NCBI GenBank assembly: GCA_016712225.1
Contig: JADJRL010000003.1
Location: forward strand, 1,935,501 to 1,999,500
Reading direction: 5' to 3'
Length of the DNA stretch: 64,000 nt
Origin: Candidatus Defluviibacterium haderslevense
GTDB lineage: Bacteria > Bacteroidota > Bacteroidia > Chitinophagales > Saprospiraceae
A model generated the notes under the pieces. That model was not told where the DNA came from, searched no databases, and worked only from the letters and a program-made list of their open reading frames with translations. Shown here one piece after another: positions 33,874 through 43,619 of this stretch. Position 1 is the first letter of the stretch. Each line of letters begins with the position of its first letter. The position numbers and the translations under genes are program-made.

Positions 33874-35349
33874 TTATTTACCTTTCAAAATTGCCTTATA
33901 AAAAGACTTGTAATTCATTGTGTAACATTGCTTTGAGCGGAAAGACTCTTGCTCTTTGAGCTCAATAATATTTGGACACCATGAATTAAAGATGGGTTCC
34001 ATATTATTAATAATGATTGATTTAGCAATCTGGCTTCTCTTCTTTTCTGTAATTTTTAATTTCATTTTTTTCAATTGATTGACATACTTATTCACCATTT
34101 CAAGTTCACTTTCAGTTAGATCTTCTTTGTGTGCAAATCGGCCATCTTCACCACAATGATGGATTGCTCTGTGTAGCTTTCCATCTTTATACCACCTGAT
34201 CTCATGTACATCGTTGATACTGATATAAATCCATGAGCATACTTCACCAAATCGTTTACTCAATTCTTGCAATAACTTGTCTTTATAAAGATCTTTGATA
34301 TCATTAAACAAACACTCTCCACCAATCCATACCCAGCCTTCATATTCAGGACTAATAAATAAGATCTTCTCATCACCGGTTAGTTCTACTGCTTTATTCC
34401 AGTCCTGATCAGATTGCCAATCATTTATTTGAAGTACATCCATCAAATTAGATAAAGTTGATGTAATAGCAATATACATTCTAGGGAACTGAAAATGCTG
34501 AATTTTAACACCAAAGTTCGAATCATCTTTTAGCCACGGCCATTCTTCATAATCAATTTTATTTTGATCTATATGATCTACCATTTTGAAATACTGACGA
34601 AAGCTTCTCTGTCTATTCTGACTTATGGGATCATTTGCATCTTCAAGTCTTTCGTAGAGTTGCATTCTAATAATATCATTTGGCAATTGCTCGATACAAT
34701 AGGCATCTTTGAAATTGAGTATAAAATCTTTAGGAATAAAATGATAAAACTCTGGTCCGAAGTACATTGTTTGATTTCCCTCGTAATTAAAATAACCAGA
34801 TATCCTTGATGCGCTTGTACCAGGATATTTATAAATTAAATTCAATAGCTTTTCCTTTAGTTTCTCCTCTGACTTTCCGAATATCCTTCCTAAAAAGCCG
34901 CTTTGAACAGAATACAATTCTCGTTCCACCTTATTTTCTTCTGAATGTCGAAGCCGTCCTTGTTCAAACCAATAATTGCCATTCGCAATATATGAAAAGA
35001 ATACTTCTTCTCGTTTACTTAACTGAATATAGTGGTTAAAGACATTCTCAGAATAGTTGCAACTTCCAATAACTCGAATAACCTCTCTAGAATCATCTTT
35101 ATTCGAATATATTTTCACTTCACGGCAATACACAAAGGCAAGGTGAATAGTAGAATCCTTCTTACTACGAACTCCAAAATCACCATATGTTTCAAAATAT
35201 GGAGCCATAAATTCACTCGTCTTGAATTCAAGATCATTAACTTCCACCATTCCAATCTCGAATTCAATTGGAAATTCAGAAATGATTAAATTGAAAAAAT
35301 CTCTCAATGAGCTTTTTGAAAATAGTGTAACAATAAAATGAATTTTCAT
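33874..35349 (-). CDS. Hypothetical 491-residue protein
   Basis: No recognised family. No signal peptide; mixed alpha/beta with a conserved-looking central part (PKDFILNFKDAYCIEQLPND, GWVWIGGECLFNDIKD) and aromatic-rich C-terminal segment (NEVHEIRWYKDG-like sequence, then DGRFAHKEDLTESELEMVNKY). The sequence gives no catalytic motif I can name. It is 9 bp downstream of a truncated frame in the same direction, suggesting it was the second gene of a pair. It may belong to a removed or decayed accessory island. Confidence 0.6.
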   Translation of the reverse strand: MKIHFIVTLFSKSSLRDFFNLIISEFPIEFEIGMVEVNDLEFKTSEFMAPYFETYGDFGVRSKKDSTIHLAFVYCREVKIYSNKDDSREVIRVIGSCNYSENVFNHYIQLSKREEVFFSYIANGNYWFEQGRLRHSEENKVERELYSVQSGFLGRIFGKSEEKLKEKLLNLIYKYPGTSASRISGYFNYEGNQTMYFGPEFYHFIPKDFILNFKDAYCIEQLPNDIIRMQLYERLEDANDPISQNRQRSFRQYFKMVDHIDQNKIDYEEWPWLKDDSNFGVKIQHFQFPRMYIAITSTLSNLMDVLQINDWQSDQDWNKAVELTGDEKILFISPEYEGWVWIGGECLFNDIKDLYKDKLLQELSKRFGEVCSWIYISINDVHEIRWYKDGKLHRAIHHCGEDGRFAHKEDLTESELEMVNKYVNQLKKMKLKITEKKRSQIAKSIIINNMEPIFNSWCPNIIELKEQESFRSKQCYTMNYKSFYKAILKGK

Positions 35350-35358
35350 CCTAATTAT

Positions 35359-35460
35359 TTAGTCCAAGAAAGTACCTATCTCGACATCAATTTTATCGAG
35401 AACCTTTTTGTACTTCCCATCTTTATTAATTTCTTTTAGTTGATCTTTAATACTATCAAT
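35359..35460 (-). pseudogene. Truncated 3' end of an unknown gene
   Basis: The minus strand encodes IDSIKDQLKEINKDGKYKKV and LDKIDVEIGTFLD before TAA at 35359-35361. The frame is closed upstream by TAG at 35461-35463, where the dispersed-repeat region begins, so only the last 34 codons remain. Its stop is 9 bp before the 491-residue gene. Confidence 0.5.
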
Positions 35461-35473
35461 CTACGAGTCATAC

Positions 35474-35637
35474 TGCTGGCAAAAGTTTTCAACTTGTGCC
35501 CTACATAATCTTCCCTTTTTGTTGGCGCAAGTTTTTTACTTCTGCCACAGGAGTTTTTATAAAAGTATAAAAATATTTTTGCACATACTTTTCCCTGCTG
35601 TCGCAAGTTTTCAACTTGTGCCTTACATAACCTTTCC
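35474..35637. repeat. Dispersed REP-like repeats with inverted core
   Basis: Two near-identical copies (35474-35514 and 35596-35637) share aagttttcaacttgtgcc and then tacataa. A degenerate copy lies between (gttggcgcaag... at 35521). The core aagtt-ttc-aactt is palindromic, and a looser relative is near 33804 (gtgcaacttgtgc). The second copy overlaps the last codons of the fumarylacetoacetase gene. Interspersed palindromic elements of this kind are common in some genomes; this one I cannot name. Confidence 0.6.
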
Positions 35638-36864
35638 ACTACATTCCCCAAATCCTATTCTATACTGATCATGTTGTGCATAAGCTTTCAAAGTTAAAAC
35701 ATCTCCATCTAATAAAAATGTTCTGGTCGAACCATCATTAAGCGTTATTGGTTTTGTTCCTTTCCAGGCGAGTTCCAGCATTGAACCATAGGATTCGGGT
35801 GTTGGTCCGGAAATGGTTCCTGAAGCACATAAATCGCCTATGCGCATATTGCATCCATTGACCGTATGATGTGCCAGTTGCTGGATCATGCTCCAATACA
35901 AATATTTGGTGTTGGATTTAGAGATTAATGTGTCATTCAACCAAACTTCAAGCTGTATGTCGTAATTGTTTTTTCCATCTTGAGCCAGATAAGTTAATGG
36001 TTTAGGTTCTTGTACTGGTCCAACTGTTTTAAAAGGTTCTAATGCATCCAGATCAACCAACCATGGTGCGATTGTTGAGGCAAAATTCTTGCCTAAGAAT
36101 GGACCCAAAGGCACATATTCCCATTTCTGGATGTCTCTCGCAGACCAATCATTGAACAGCATCAACCCTTGGATATGGTCTGTTGCATGGTCGATTGGAA
36201 TTGGATTTCCTAATTCATTTGGTTTGCCTATAACAAAACCCATTTCAAGTTCAAAGTCTAATTGTTTGCTTTGGCTGTACACAGGAATTTCACTATTCGC
36301 AGGGAGTATTTGTCCTGATGGCCTTTTAATAGGTGTTCCACTTACGATAATAGAAGATGCACGACCATGATACCCAACAGGTAAGTGCAACCAATTAGGC
36401 ATTAATGCATTGGCAGGATCCCGAAACATGACACCTACATTGTAAGCATGTTCTTTACTACTGTAAAAGTCTGTATAATCACCAATTTCTATTGGAACAT
36501 GAAGCTGAACATCTTGAAAAGGGATGAGATGTTTTTTGCAAGATTCTTGAATACTTGGATTTGCATCTTTGGTAAATAAATGACTTAATTCTTTTCTAAT
36601 GGATCTCGTTACATCTTTACCTAATGCTATTAATGCATTTAAATATTCTTGTGCTAATTCATTATTTTGAATTTCATTTATTCTCAATAATTGTGATTCA
36701 AACAAGCCTCTTAAATCTATAATTTGATCACCAATGACAGAACATATTCTTTTTGAGCCATGTCCTACTGAATATACACCAAGTGGCAGGTTTTGAATTG
36801 GAAATCCATGATCTTCAGAGTATGAAATCCATGACTTAAGATTAGAATCAATTATAAAACTCAT
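35623..36864 (-). CDS. fahA: Fumarylacetoacetase
   Basis: 413 residues, normal length. It hydrolyses 4-fumarylacetoacetate to fumarate and acetoacetate in tyrosine/phenylalanine breakdown. Recognisable parts are the active-site DFYSSKEHA segment (about 130-138), ELEMGFVIG (metal-binding Glu), FNDWSARD and the late GSTRTFLLDGD and GFGEC motif near the end. Its last codons (gga aag gtt atg taa) lie in a dispersed repeat, so the extreme C-terminus (GKVM) may be repeat-derived rather than the usual longer tail. It follows radA by 36 bp. Confidence 0.95.
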   Translation of the reverse strand: MSFIIDSNLKSWISYSEDHGFPIQNLPLGVYSVGHGSKRICSVIGDQIIDLRGLFESQLLRINEIQNNELAQEYLNALIALGKDVTRSIRKELSHLFTKDANPSIQESCKKHLIPFQDVQLHVPIEIGDYTDFYSSKEHAYNVGVMFRDPANALMPNWLHLPVGYHGRASSIIVSGTPIKRPSGQILPANSEIPVYSQSKQLDFELEMGFVIGKPNELGNPIPIDHATDHIQGLMLFNDWSARDIQKWEYVPLGPFLGKNFASTIAPWLVDLDALEPFKTVGPVQEPKPLTYLAQDGKNNYDIQLEVWLNDTLISKSNTKYLYWSMIQQLAHHTVNGCNMRIGDLCASGTISGPTPESYGSMLELAWKGTKPITLNDGSTRTFLLDGDVLTLKAYAQHDQYRIGFGECSGKVM

Positions 36865-36900
36865 ATGATGTATAACATTTAATTTTAAAATAGAAGATCA

Positions 36901-38286
36901 TTATTTTGCGAAAACCTTTTCATATAATTCATTGACCGTTGCTAAAGATACGATCTTTATTTTTGATGCTTTGCCTGCGTTGATTTGACCATTATATTTA
37001 GAAATACATATAGCTTTAAAGCCCAATCGTTCTGCTTCTTGAACCCGGAGATCAATTCTGGATACCGCTCTGATCTCACCAGATAATCCAACCTCTCCTG
37101 CAAAGCATATTTGCCGATGCAATGGATTATCTTCCAATGAAGAAATAAGTGAAGCGATGACCGCAAGGTCAACTGCCGGATCATTGATCCTAATTCCGCC
37201 AGCAAGATTTAAGAACACATCCTGATTGCCGATCATAAATCCACACCTTTTTTCCAAAACAGCTAATAACATAGATAGTCTACGTCCATCAAAACCAGTT
37301 GCCACTCGTTGTGGATTTCCATATACTGCTGCACTAACCAATGCTTGTGTTTCTATTAGAATGGGACGTAAACCCTCAACAGTACAAGCTACTGCACTAC
37401 CACTTAATCGTTCTTCATGTTGTGATAACAGTAAGGCAGATGGATTGCTGATTGGTATGAGACCTGTAGCCTGCATTTCATACATGCTCATTTCGTCTGT
37501 GGATCCAAATCTATTTTTGAGGGTTCTTAATATTCTGTAAGAATAGTGTTTGTCACCTTCAAATTGTAACACCGTATCTACCATGTGTTCCAATAATTTA
37601 GGACCTGCAATCTCACCTTCCTTTGTAATGTGTCCTATCAAAAAAAGTGGCGTTGAAGTTTCTTTAGCAAATCGAATCAACTCATTAGCACATTCCCTGA
37701 TTTGTGAAATCGTACCAGGCGCAGCATCAAGATGTCCTGATACTAGGGTTTGTATTGAATCCACAATCATTAATGCAGGACGCATTTTAGCGGCTTCATG
37801 AAGTATTCTATCTACGCGAGTTTCAGCAAATAAATAACAGTTTTCTTGCTTCTGTGATAATCGATTGGCCCTGATTTTTATTTGCTCTTCGCTTTCCTCA
37901 CCAGACACATAAAGAATGTTTTCTCCATGTAATTGTAATGCCAGTTGAAGTAATAGTGTTGACTTTCCAATTCCTGGTTGACCTGCAAGAAGTATAACGG
38001 AACCTTGAACCAATCCACCACCTAATGCGCGATTAAGTTCTACATCTCCTGTATCCAGGCGTTTGAGTTTTCCTGCAGTCACCTGATCTAGACGAATGGC
38101 TTTTGAAGGAACTAATTCGGGATTGAGGCTGCGCCATCCACCGGATTTATCATCTGCACTATGATCTTTATGAATGACTTCTTCTACATAAGTATTCCAT
38201 GAGTCACAGGCTGTGCAGTGCCCCATCCACTTAGGGGATTGTGTTCCACAATTGGAACATATGAATATGGTTTTGCTCTTTGCCAA
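36901..38286 (-). CDS. radA: DNA repair protein RadA
   Basis: 461 residues. It acts in branch migration and processing of recombination intermediates. The N-terminal C4 zinc finger (CSNCGTQSPKWMGHCTAC), the Walker A GQPGIGKST (about 97-105), the KNRFG motif (about 251-255) and a Lon-like C-terminal domain are all readable. It is followed by fahA 36 bp downstream, so the two may be co-transcribed. Confidence 0.97.
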   Translation of the reverse strand: MAKSKTIFICSNCGTQSPKWMGHCTACDSWNTYVEEVIHKDHSADDKSGGWRSLNPELVPSKAIRLDQVTAGKLKRLDTGDVELNRALGGGLVQGSVILLAGQPGIGKSTLLLQLALQLHGENILYVSGEESEEQIKIRANRLSQKQENCYLFAETRVDRILHEAAKMRPALMIVDSIQTLVSGHLDAAPGTISQIRECANELIRFAKETSTPLFLIGHITKEGEIAGPKLLEHMVDTVLQFEGDKHYSYRILRTLKNRFGSTDEMSMYEMQATGLIPISNPSALLLSQHEERLSGSAVACTVEGLRPILIETQALVSAAVYGNPQRVATGFDGRRLSMLLAVLEKRCGFMIGNQDVFLNLAGGIRINDPAVDLAVIASLISSLEDNPLHRQICFAGEVGLSGEIRAVSRIDLRVQEAERLGFKAICISKYNGQINAGKASKIKIVSLATVNELYEKVFAK

Positions 38287-38653
38287 AGTGTCTTATTTCT
38301 TAGATATATTCCAATGGAAGTATTTTTTACAATGCGAAGATTCCGAAAATAAAAGCCAAAAGTAGTTAATTCAAAATGGTTCTCAAAATGTGAATTTTTA
38401 ATGGATAGTTATGTTTTTAAATAACTAAGATCGATGACAATGATTTAGCATAAAGCTTGTTAGAAAATTCAATTTTCATTAAAATGGTAACAATTGACAT
38501 AAATGCCAAATTGCTTTAAATGGCTTATTTTGATCAAATTATCGGTATAAATATGAGCGATTTTAACAAAAATGCCATCAAAAACCATTCATTAGATCTG
38601 GAATTATGCAACATTCCATAGTTAATAGCTGTTTTAGTTCATATTTTTGCCCA
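38287..38653. other. Intergenic region between divergent radA and scpB
   Basis: About 370 bp without a gene, strongly AT-rich. Promoters for both divergent genes must lie here, but I see no clear consensus match, and no strong hairpin or repeat. Confidence 0.5.
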
Positions 38654-39277
38654 ATGGAAATAAATATGTACTTACCTGCTGTTGAAAGTTTGATTTTTGC
38701 TGCTCCGCAACCTATTACTGCTGTTGATATTAAGTATTGTCTGGAGAATAGTATGGCTCTTAGCTTAAATTTGGAGGAGATCGAGATGACGATCACCGAA
38801 TTACAAAAACGTTATGAACCAGAACATTTTGGCATAGAACTCAAAGAAATCGCAGGTGGCTATCAGTTTCTTTCAAAACCAGACCATTTTGCCATCATAG
38901 CTGAGCACATAAAGCTCAATAATCGAAAAAAATTGACAAAATCTGCAATGGAATCTCTTGCGGTCATTGCATATAAGCAGCCCATCTCCAAGTCAGAAGT
39001 AGAACAAATAAGGGGGGTTAATAGTGATCATTCGATTCAGAAATTATTGGAAAAAGAATTGATCGAAATCAAAGGACGAAGTGAGGGCCCCGGAAAACCC
39101 ATTTTATTGGGTACCAGTACTCGATTTATGGAGTATTTCGGCTTAAAAAATCTTGCAGAAATGCCGCGAATCAAGGACTTTGCGATGCCTGATCATGAGA
39201 TAGGAGAAGCCGCTCCTATAGAAGAGACTATACCATTTAATGTACATAACCAGGAAGATCGAACAGATGATGAATAG
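38654..39277 (+). CDS. scpB: Segregation and condensation protein ScpB
   Basis: About 207 residues from the ATG at 38654 (MEINMYLPAVESLIFAAPQP). An upstream in-frame ATG at 38606 adds 16 residues with two Cys that do not fit the family, so I prefer the later start. Two winged-helix domains are visible (VESLIFAAPQPITAVDI, then TKSAMESLAVIAYKQPISKS). ScpB binds the kleisin ScpA in the SMC condensin. The C-terminus overlaps the DUF2480 start by 8 bp. Confidence 0.93.
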   Translation: MEINMYLPAVESLIFAAPQPITAVDIKYCLENSMALSLNLEEIEMTITELQKRYEPEHFGIELKEIAGGYQFLSKPDHFAIIAEHIKLNNRKKLTKSAMESLAVIAYKQPISKSEVEQIRGVNSDHSIQKLLEKELIEIKGRSEGPGKPILLGTSTRFMEYFGLKNLAEMPRIKDFAMPDHEIGEAAPIEETIPFNVHNQEDRTDDE

Positions 39278-39788
39278 CGATACTATATTAACCAATCGTG
39301 TTGCATCAAGTGGTTTGATTACCATAAAGCTGGAGGATTTTTTTCCAAAAGAAGAAATCTGTGTTTTTGATCTCAAGAATTATTTATTTAGAGAACTGAT
39401 TTTGAAAGAATTAGACTTTCGACAAAGTCTTAAAGAACACAATTGGAGCCATTATCAGAATAAAATTTTAAGTGTATGGTGTTCCAATGATGCTATCATT
39501 CCTACCTGGGCATATATGTTGATTGCAAGTTATGCAGCTCCTTATATTCATTCTATTTTTTTTGGCAGTTCAGATGAAGCTTTACGATCTTATTTTTCAA
39601 AAAAAATTGATGCTTTCGATTGGACCGCTTATAAAGATGCCAAAGTGGTCATTAAAGGCTGTAGCGATCTTCCTGTTCCAGCATCAGCATATCTGGAAGT
39701 TACGAATAAATTGGTTCCGATAGCATCCAGTATCATGTATGGCGAACCTTGCTCTACAGTTCCAGTATTTAAGAAAAAGAATCAGTAA
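39270..39788 (+). CDS. DUF2480 family protein
   Basis: 172 residues from ATG 39270 (MNSDTILTNRVASSGLITIK). A longer frame from 39240 would overlap scpB by 38 bp and is less natural. The body, with LEDFFPKEEICVFDLKNYLF, LREHNWSHYQNK-like sequence, IIPTWAYMLI and KGCSDLPVPASAYLEVT, matches the DUF2480 family of Bacteroidota. Function unknown. It is translationally linked to scpB. Confidence 0.85.
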   Translation: MNSDTILTNRVASSGLITIKLEDFFPKEEICVFDLKNYLFRELILKELDFRQSLKEHNWSHYQNKILSVWCSNDAIIPTWAYMLIASYAAPYIHSIFFGSSDEALRSYFSKKIDAFDWTAYKDAKVVIKGCSDLPVPASAYLEVTNKLVPIASSIMYGEPCSTVPVFKKKNQ

Positions 39789-39807
39789 CCGAATACTATT
39801 ATTGACC

Positions 39808-41022
39808 TCAAATGATAGAAGTAAGAAGCAATTCTAAATTGGTATGTTTTATATTAAATCGATGACTGAGGTATTCATTCGTGAGACAACCTTTGTAAGT
39901 ATAAATACCGTTTCTAAGTCCCTTATGCATATATAAAATTTGTTCTATACTTCCACTTTCACCCGCCTGTTGTAAAATTGGAGTAATAATATTGCTAATT
40001 CCTATCGAAGCTGTTTGACTGACTTTTGAAGCAATATTGGGGACGGCATAATGAACTACACCATGAATGATTCGAGTAGGATTTTCATGAGTGGTCATTT
40101 CGGTAGTTTCAATGCAACCACCCTGGTCAATACTTACATCAATAATTACGGAGCCGGGTTTCATTTGCATGACCATGTCTTCTGTAACAACCACAGGAGT
40201 TCTACCTATTTTTGAATGTATGGCTCCAATAACGACATCAGCAGTAATCAATTCATTGAGTAGGATTACTGGATTTAATGAAGAGGTATAAAGTTGTCGC
40301 CCAATACGCGTTTGTATACGTATTAATTTATGAATTTGATCATCAAAAATTCTAACGGAAGCACCAAGTGCGACTGCAGCTCGAGTTGCATATTCTGCTA
40401 CAACACCAGCTCCAAGAATGACCACTTTAGCTGGTGGCACTCCGGAAATTCCACCTAAAAGAACACCTTTCCCTTGTTTAGAATTGCTCAATAACTCAGC
40501 GGCTGTATGAATTACAGCCAATCCAGCTATTTCGCTCATGATTCTAACTATAGGAAAAGAGTTATCTTCCGATTGCATATACTCCATAGCCAACGCAGTC
40601 ACTCGTTTGAGTCGTAAAGCTTGAATATAATCAGCATTTATCACAGGAAGGTGCATTGGAGATATCAAAATCTGATTGGGACTAAACAGCTGAATTTCAT
40701 CCAAAGTTGGAGGTGCGACTTTTAAGATCACATTAGATTGAAATACGATTTCACGAGAAGGCTGAATTTCAGCTCCTGCTTCAGAATATTCATGATCGCT
40801 GAAGTTTGATTTCTCACCGGCACCGGATTCAATGATAACTTGATGGCCTCGTGCCACTAGATTATGAACAGAGTGCGGCACCAGAGCAACACGATTTTCT
40901 TGTAGGGTTGATTCTTTAGGAATTCCAATACGCAGAGAAGATTTAGCATGTGCCAAAGCTAACATTTCCGGTTTGGTTTGAAACCCGGTTTTTTCTTGCG
41001 GAAGTAGTTGTGGCGAACTCAT
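39808..41022 (-). CDS. ald: Alanine dehydrogenase
   Basis: 404 residues, about 30 longer than typical at the N-terminus (MSSPQLLPQEKTGFQ...). The conserved RIGIPKES, NRVALVPHSV, the NAD-binding VVILGAGVVAEYA (about 207-219) and IDVSIDQGGC regions are present. It converts alanine and NAD to pyruvate, ammonia and NADH; substrate could in principle be another small amino acid in this family. It starts in the tsaE stop (ATGA, 41019-41022), so expression is coupled with TsaE. Confidence 0.93.
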   Translation of the reverse strand: MSSPQLLPQEKTGFQTKPEMLALAHAKSSLRIGIPKESTLQENRVALVPHSVHNLVARGHQVIIESGAGEKSNFSDHEYSEAGAEIQPSREIVFQSNVILKVAPPTLDEIQLFSPNQILISPMHLPVINADYIQALRLKRVTALAMEYMQSEDNSFPIVRIMSEIAGLAVIHTAAELLSNSKQGKGVLLGGISGVPPAKVVILGAGVVAEYATRAAVALGASVRIFDDQIHKLIRIQTRIGRQLYTSSLNPVILLNELITADVVIGAIHSKIGRTPVVVTEDMVMQMKPGSVIIDVSIDQGGCIETTEMTTHENPTRIIHGVVHYAVPNIASKVSQTASIGISNIITPILQQAGESGSIEQILYMHKGLRNGIYTYKGCLTNEYLSHRFNIKHTNLELLLTSII

Positions 41023-41450
41023 TTAGTGATCAAGGTATAATTTCTTTTTTGATTTTCCAAGAAATCAATATAAATTTCGACCCTTTGTTCATTTTGAATG
41101 AGGGGCATTATTAACTCTGGCCATTCAATAATACAAATATGGCCACTGAATAGGGGTTCTTCTATTGCAATATCTAAAGCCTGCTCAATCCTATCTAATC
41201 GGTATAAATCCATATGATAGAATTGATCAGCTTGTCCTTCAGTATTGATGTATAGGTATTCATTGATGATTGAAAAACTTGGACTGCCAATATCTTTACT
41301 ACAGCCCAAATATTTCCCCAAAGCACGTACTAAACTTGTTTTGCCAGAACCCATTTGTCCAAACAATAAACACAATTTATATTGATTGATGAAATCAAAA
41401 ATTTTTGGAATATGGTCTGTTAATGAAGATTCATCTGAACAAAAATTCAT
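41019..41450 (-). CDS. tsaE: tRNA threonylcarbamoyladenosine modification ATPase TsaE
   Basis: 143 residues. Walker A GQMGSGKTS (about 32-40), the SPSFSIINEY loop, the HMDLYRL motif and IIEWPE are the signature of TsaE, the ATPase of the t6A synthesis complex with TsaB, TsaC and TsaD. Its last bases overlap the alanine dehydrogenase ATG. The other Tsa genes are not in the window. Confidence 0.95.
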   Translation of the reverse strand: MNFCSDESSLTDHIPKIFDFINQYKLCLLFGQMGSGKTSLVRALGKYLGCSKDIGSPSFSIINEYLYINTEGQADQFYHMDLYRLDRIEQALDIAIEEPLFSGHICIIEWPELIMPLIQNEQRVEIYIDFLENQKRNYTLITK

Positions 41451-41595
41451 GCTAAAATGGACTTTAATAGGAGGTGTAAATGTCTACAAAAGAGACCATT
41501 TTTTTAAAATTTTCAGCATATTTGTTTTTTCAAAAATTTCTTGATTTTAATTCATATTAGAAAGCTTCAAACGCCTTTATTTAGCTTTATTTGAC

Positions 41596-41603
41596 TATCT
41601 TTG
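41596..41603 (+). promoter_or_regulatory. Promoter -7 box of gyrB
   Basis: TATCTTTG is an exact TAnnTTTG, the -7 element of Bacteroidota housekeeping promoters, 25 bp before the gyrB ATG. A TTTG box at the expected 19-21 bp upstream distance is not seen, so the -33 part is weak. Confidence 0.5.
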
Positions 41604-41627
41604 CACACCATTTTTTAAAATAAAAAC

Positions 41628-43562
41628 ATGACTCAAAAAGCAGGAGATTATAGTGCTAGTAATATTACCGCACTGGAAGGATTAGAAGCGGTAAGAATGA
41701 GGCCAGCAATGTACATCGGAAGTACCGATGTCAAAGGATTGCACCATCTCGTTTGGGAAGTTATAGATAACTCTATTGATGAACACATGGCTGGGTATTG
41801 TACTCATATTCAGGTAACCATTCATCCAGATAATTCCATAACATTAAGTGATAATGGCCGGGGTATTCCGGTTGATATGCACGAAAAGTTACAAAAATCA
41901 GCCCTTGAAGTAGTTATGACGGTCCTTCATGCCGGAGGAAAATTTGACAAAGACACTTATAAAGTTTCTGGAGGATTGCATGGTGTCGGGGTTTCTTGTG
42001 TTAATGCGCTTTCTTCTTATGTACGGGTAGAAGTTCGTCGGGAAGGGAAGATTTACATGCAGGAATATGAACGAGGTAAACCATTAGCTCCTGTGGCCCA
42101 AATTGGTGATAGTAGTGATCGGGGTACTTCTGTAACATTCAAACCAGATTATGAGATCTTTGAAACATTAATTTATAATTATGATACTTTAAGTCATCGT
42201 TTCAAGGAGTTGTCTTATCTAAACAGTGGTTTGCATATCTATTTGAAAGATGAAAGAGATCCTGAAATCAAAAATGAACTGTTCTTTTCTGAAGGTGGTT
42301 TAAGAGAGTTTGCCCAATACTTGGACCAAACCCGAACACCATTGTGTGAACAGCCCATTTATGTCAAAGGTAAAGAAGACAATGTTGAAGTAGAAGTTGC
42401 ATTACAATATAATACTGGATATCAAGAGAATGTGTATTCTTATGTGAACAACATAAATACTCGTGAAGGAGGTACTCATGTAAGTGGCTTTCGTAGGGCT
42501 TTAGCCAGAGTTTTTAAGCAATATGGGGATGATAATGGACTTTTCTCGAAGCTTAAAGTTGAAATAAGTGGAGAAGACTTTAGGGAAGGGCTGACCGGAA
42601 TTGTTTCAGTTAAGATACCAGAACCACAGTTTAAAGGTCAAACTAAAGGTGAATTAGGTAATTCTGAAGTTGTAGGGGTTGTTTCAAGAATTGTTGGTGA
42701 AACGCTAACTGCATATTTAGAAGAGCATCCTAAAGAAGCAAGGAGAATTGTGGAGAAAGTGATCATTGCTGCAACCGCAAGGGAAGCCGCCAGAAAGGCT
42801 CGGGAAATGGTTCAGAGAAAAAATGTGTTAAGTGGAGGTGGTTTACCAGGAAAATTGGCAGATTGTTCTTCTAAAAATCCTGCTGAATCTGAACTTTTTC
42901 TAGTAGAGGGAGATTCGGCGGGAGGTACCGCGAAACAAGGAAGAAATAGACATTTCCAAGCGATTTTACCACTTAGAGGTAAAATATTAAACGTTGAAAA
43001 AGCACTTGAATATAGGATTTACGAGAATGAGGAAATTAAGAATATGTTTACCGCTTTAGGTGTACATATTTATGTTGATGAAGAAGGAGATCGCAGGTTA
43101 AATCTTGATAAATTGAGGTATCATAAAATAGTTATTATGTGCGATGCCGATGTCGATGGTAGTCACATTACAACTTTGATTTTAACATTCTTTTATCGTT
43201 ATATGAATGATCTCATTAAGAATGGACATTTGTACATTGCAAGGCCACCTCTTTATTTAATTAAGAAAGGTAAAGAACAACGGTATGCCTGGAATGAAAA
43301 AGAACGAAAAGAATTTACTTTAGAAATGGGTAAAGGAAAGGAAGACGGTGTTCAATTGCAACGATATAAAGGACTTGGAGAAATGAATGCGGAACAATTG
43401 TGGGAAACCACCATGGATCCAAATCGTAGAATATTATCCCAAGTGGTAATAGATAGTGCATTTGTAGCAGATGATTTTTTCTCAATCCTAATGGGTGAAG
43501 ACGTTCCACCACGAAGAGCATATATTGAAGCCAACGCTCACTATGCAAAAATTGATATCTAA
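41628..43562 (+). CDS. gyrB: DNA gyrase subunit B
   Basis: 644 residues, the normal size for gyrases without the large insertion of some gamma-proteobacteria. Parts visible: ATP-binding GHKL (VIDNSIDEHMAGY, then LSDNGRGIPV), the transducer, and the Toprim domain with EGDSAGG (about 428-434) and DADVDGSHI (about 505-513), ending with the QRYKGLGEMNAEQLW motif. It forms gyrase with GyrA to introduce negative supercoils. Confidence 0.98.
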   Translation: MTQKAGDYSASNITALEGLEAVRMRPAMYIGSTDVKGLHHLVWEVIDNSIDEHMAGYCTHIQVTIHPDNSITLSDNGRGIPVDMHEKLQKSALEVVMTVLHAGGKFDKDTYKVSGGLHGVGVSCVNALSSYVRVEVRREGKIYMQEYERGKPLAPVAQIGDSSDRGTSVTFKPDYEIFETLIYNYDTLSHRFKELSYLNSGLHIYLKDERDPEIKNELFFSEGGLREFAQYLDQTRTPLCEQPIYVKGKEDNVEVEVALQYNTGYQENVYSYVNNINTREGGTHVSGFRRALARVFKQYGDDNGLFSKLKVEISGEDFREGLTGIVSVKIPEPQFKGQTKGELGNSEVVGVVSRIVGETLTAYLEEHPKEARRIVEKVIIAATAREAARKAREMVQRKNVLSGGGLPGKLADCSSKNPAESELFLVEGDSAGGTAKQGRNRHFQAILPLRGKILNVEKALEYRIYENEEIKNMFTALGVHIYVDEEGDRRLNLDKLRYHKIVIMCDADVDGSHITTLILTFFYRYMNDLIKNGHLYIARPPLYLIKKGKEQRYAWNEKERKEFTLEMGKGKEDGVQLQRYKGLGEMNAEQLWETTMDPNRRILSQVVIDSAFVADDFFSILMGEDVPPRRAYIEANAHYAKIDI

Positions 43563-43619
43563 TTGAATTGTAAATACTAATTTATTAGATTAAAAAACTT
43601 AAGTTCAAATTATTTATTT

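Noticed and set aside
35436..35651. A 71-residue minus-strand frame beginning in the fahA tail
   Set aside because: It is made of dispersed repeat sequence and overlaps the fahA 3' end, with no protein-like features.
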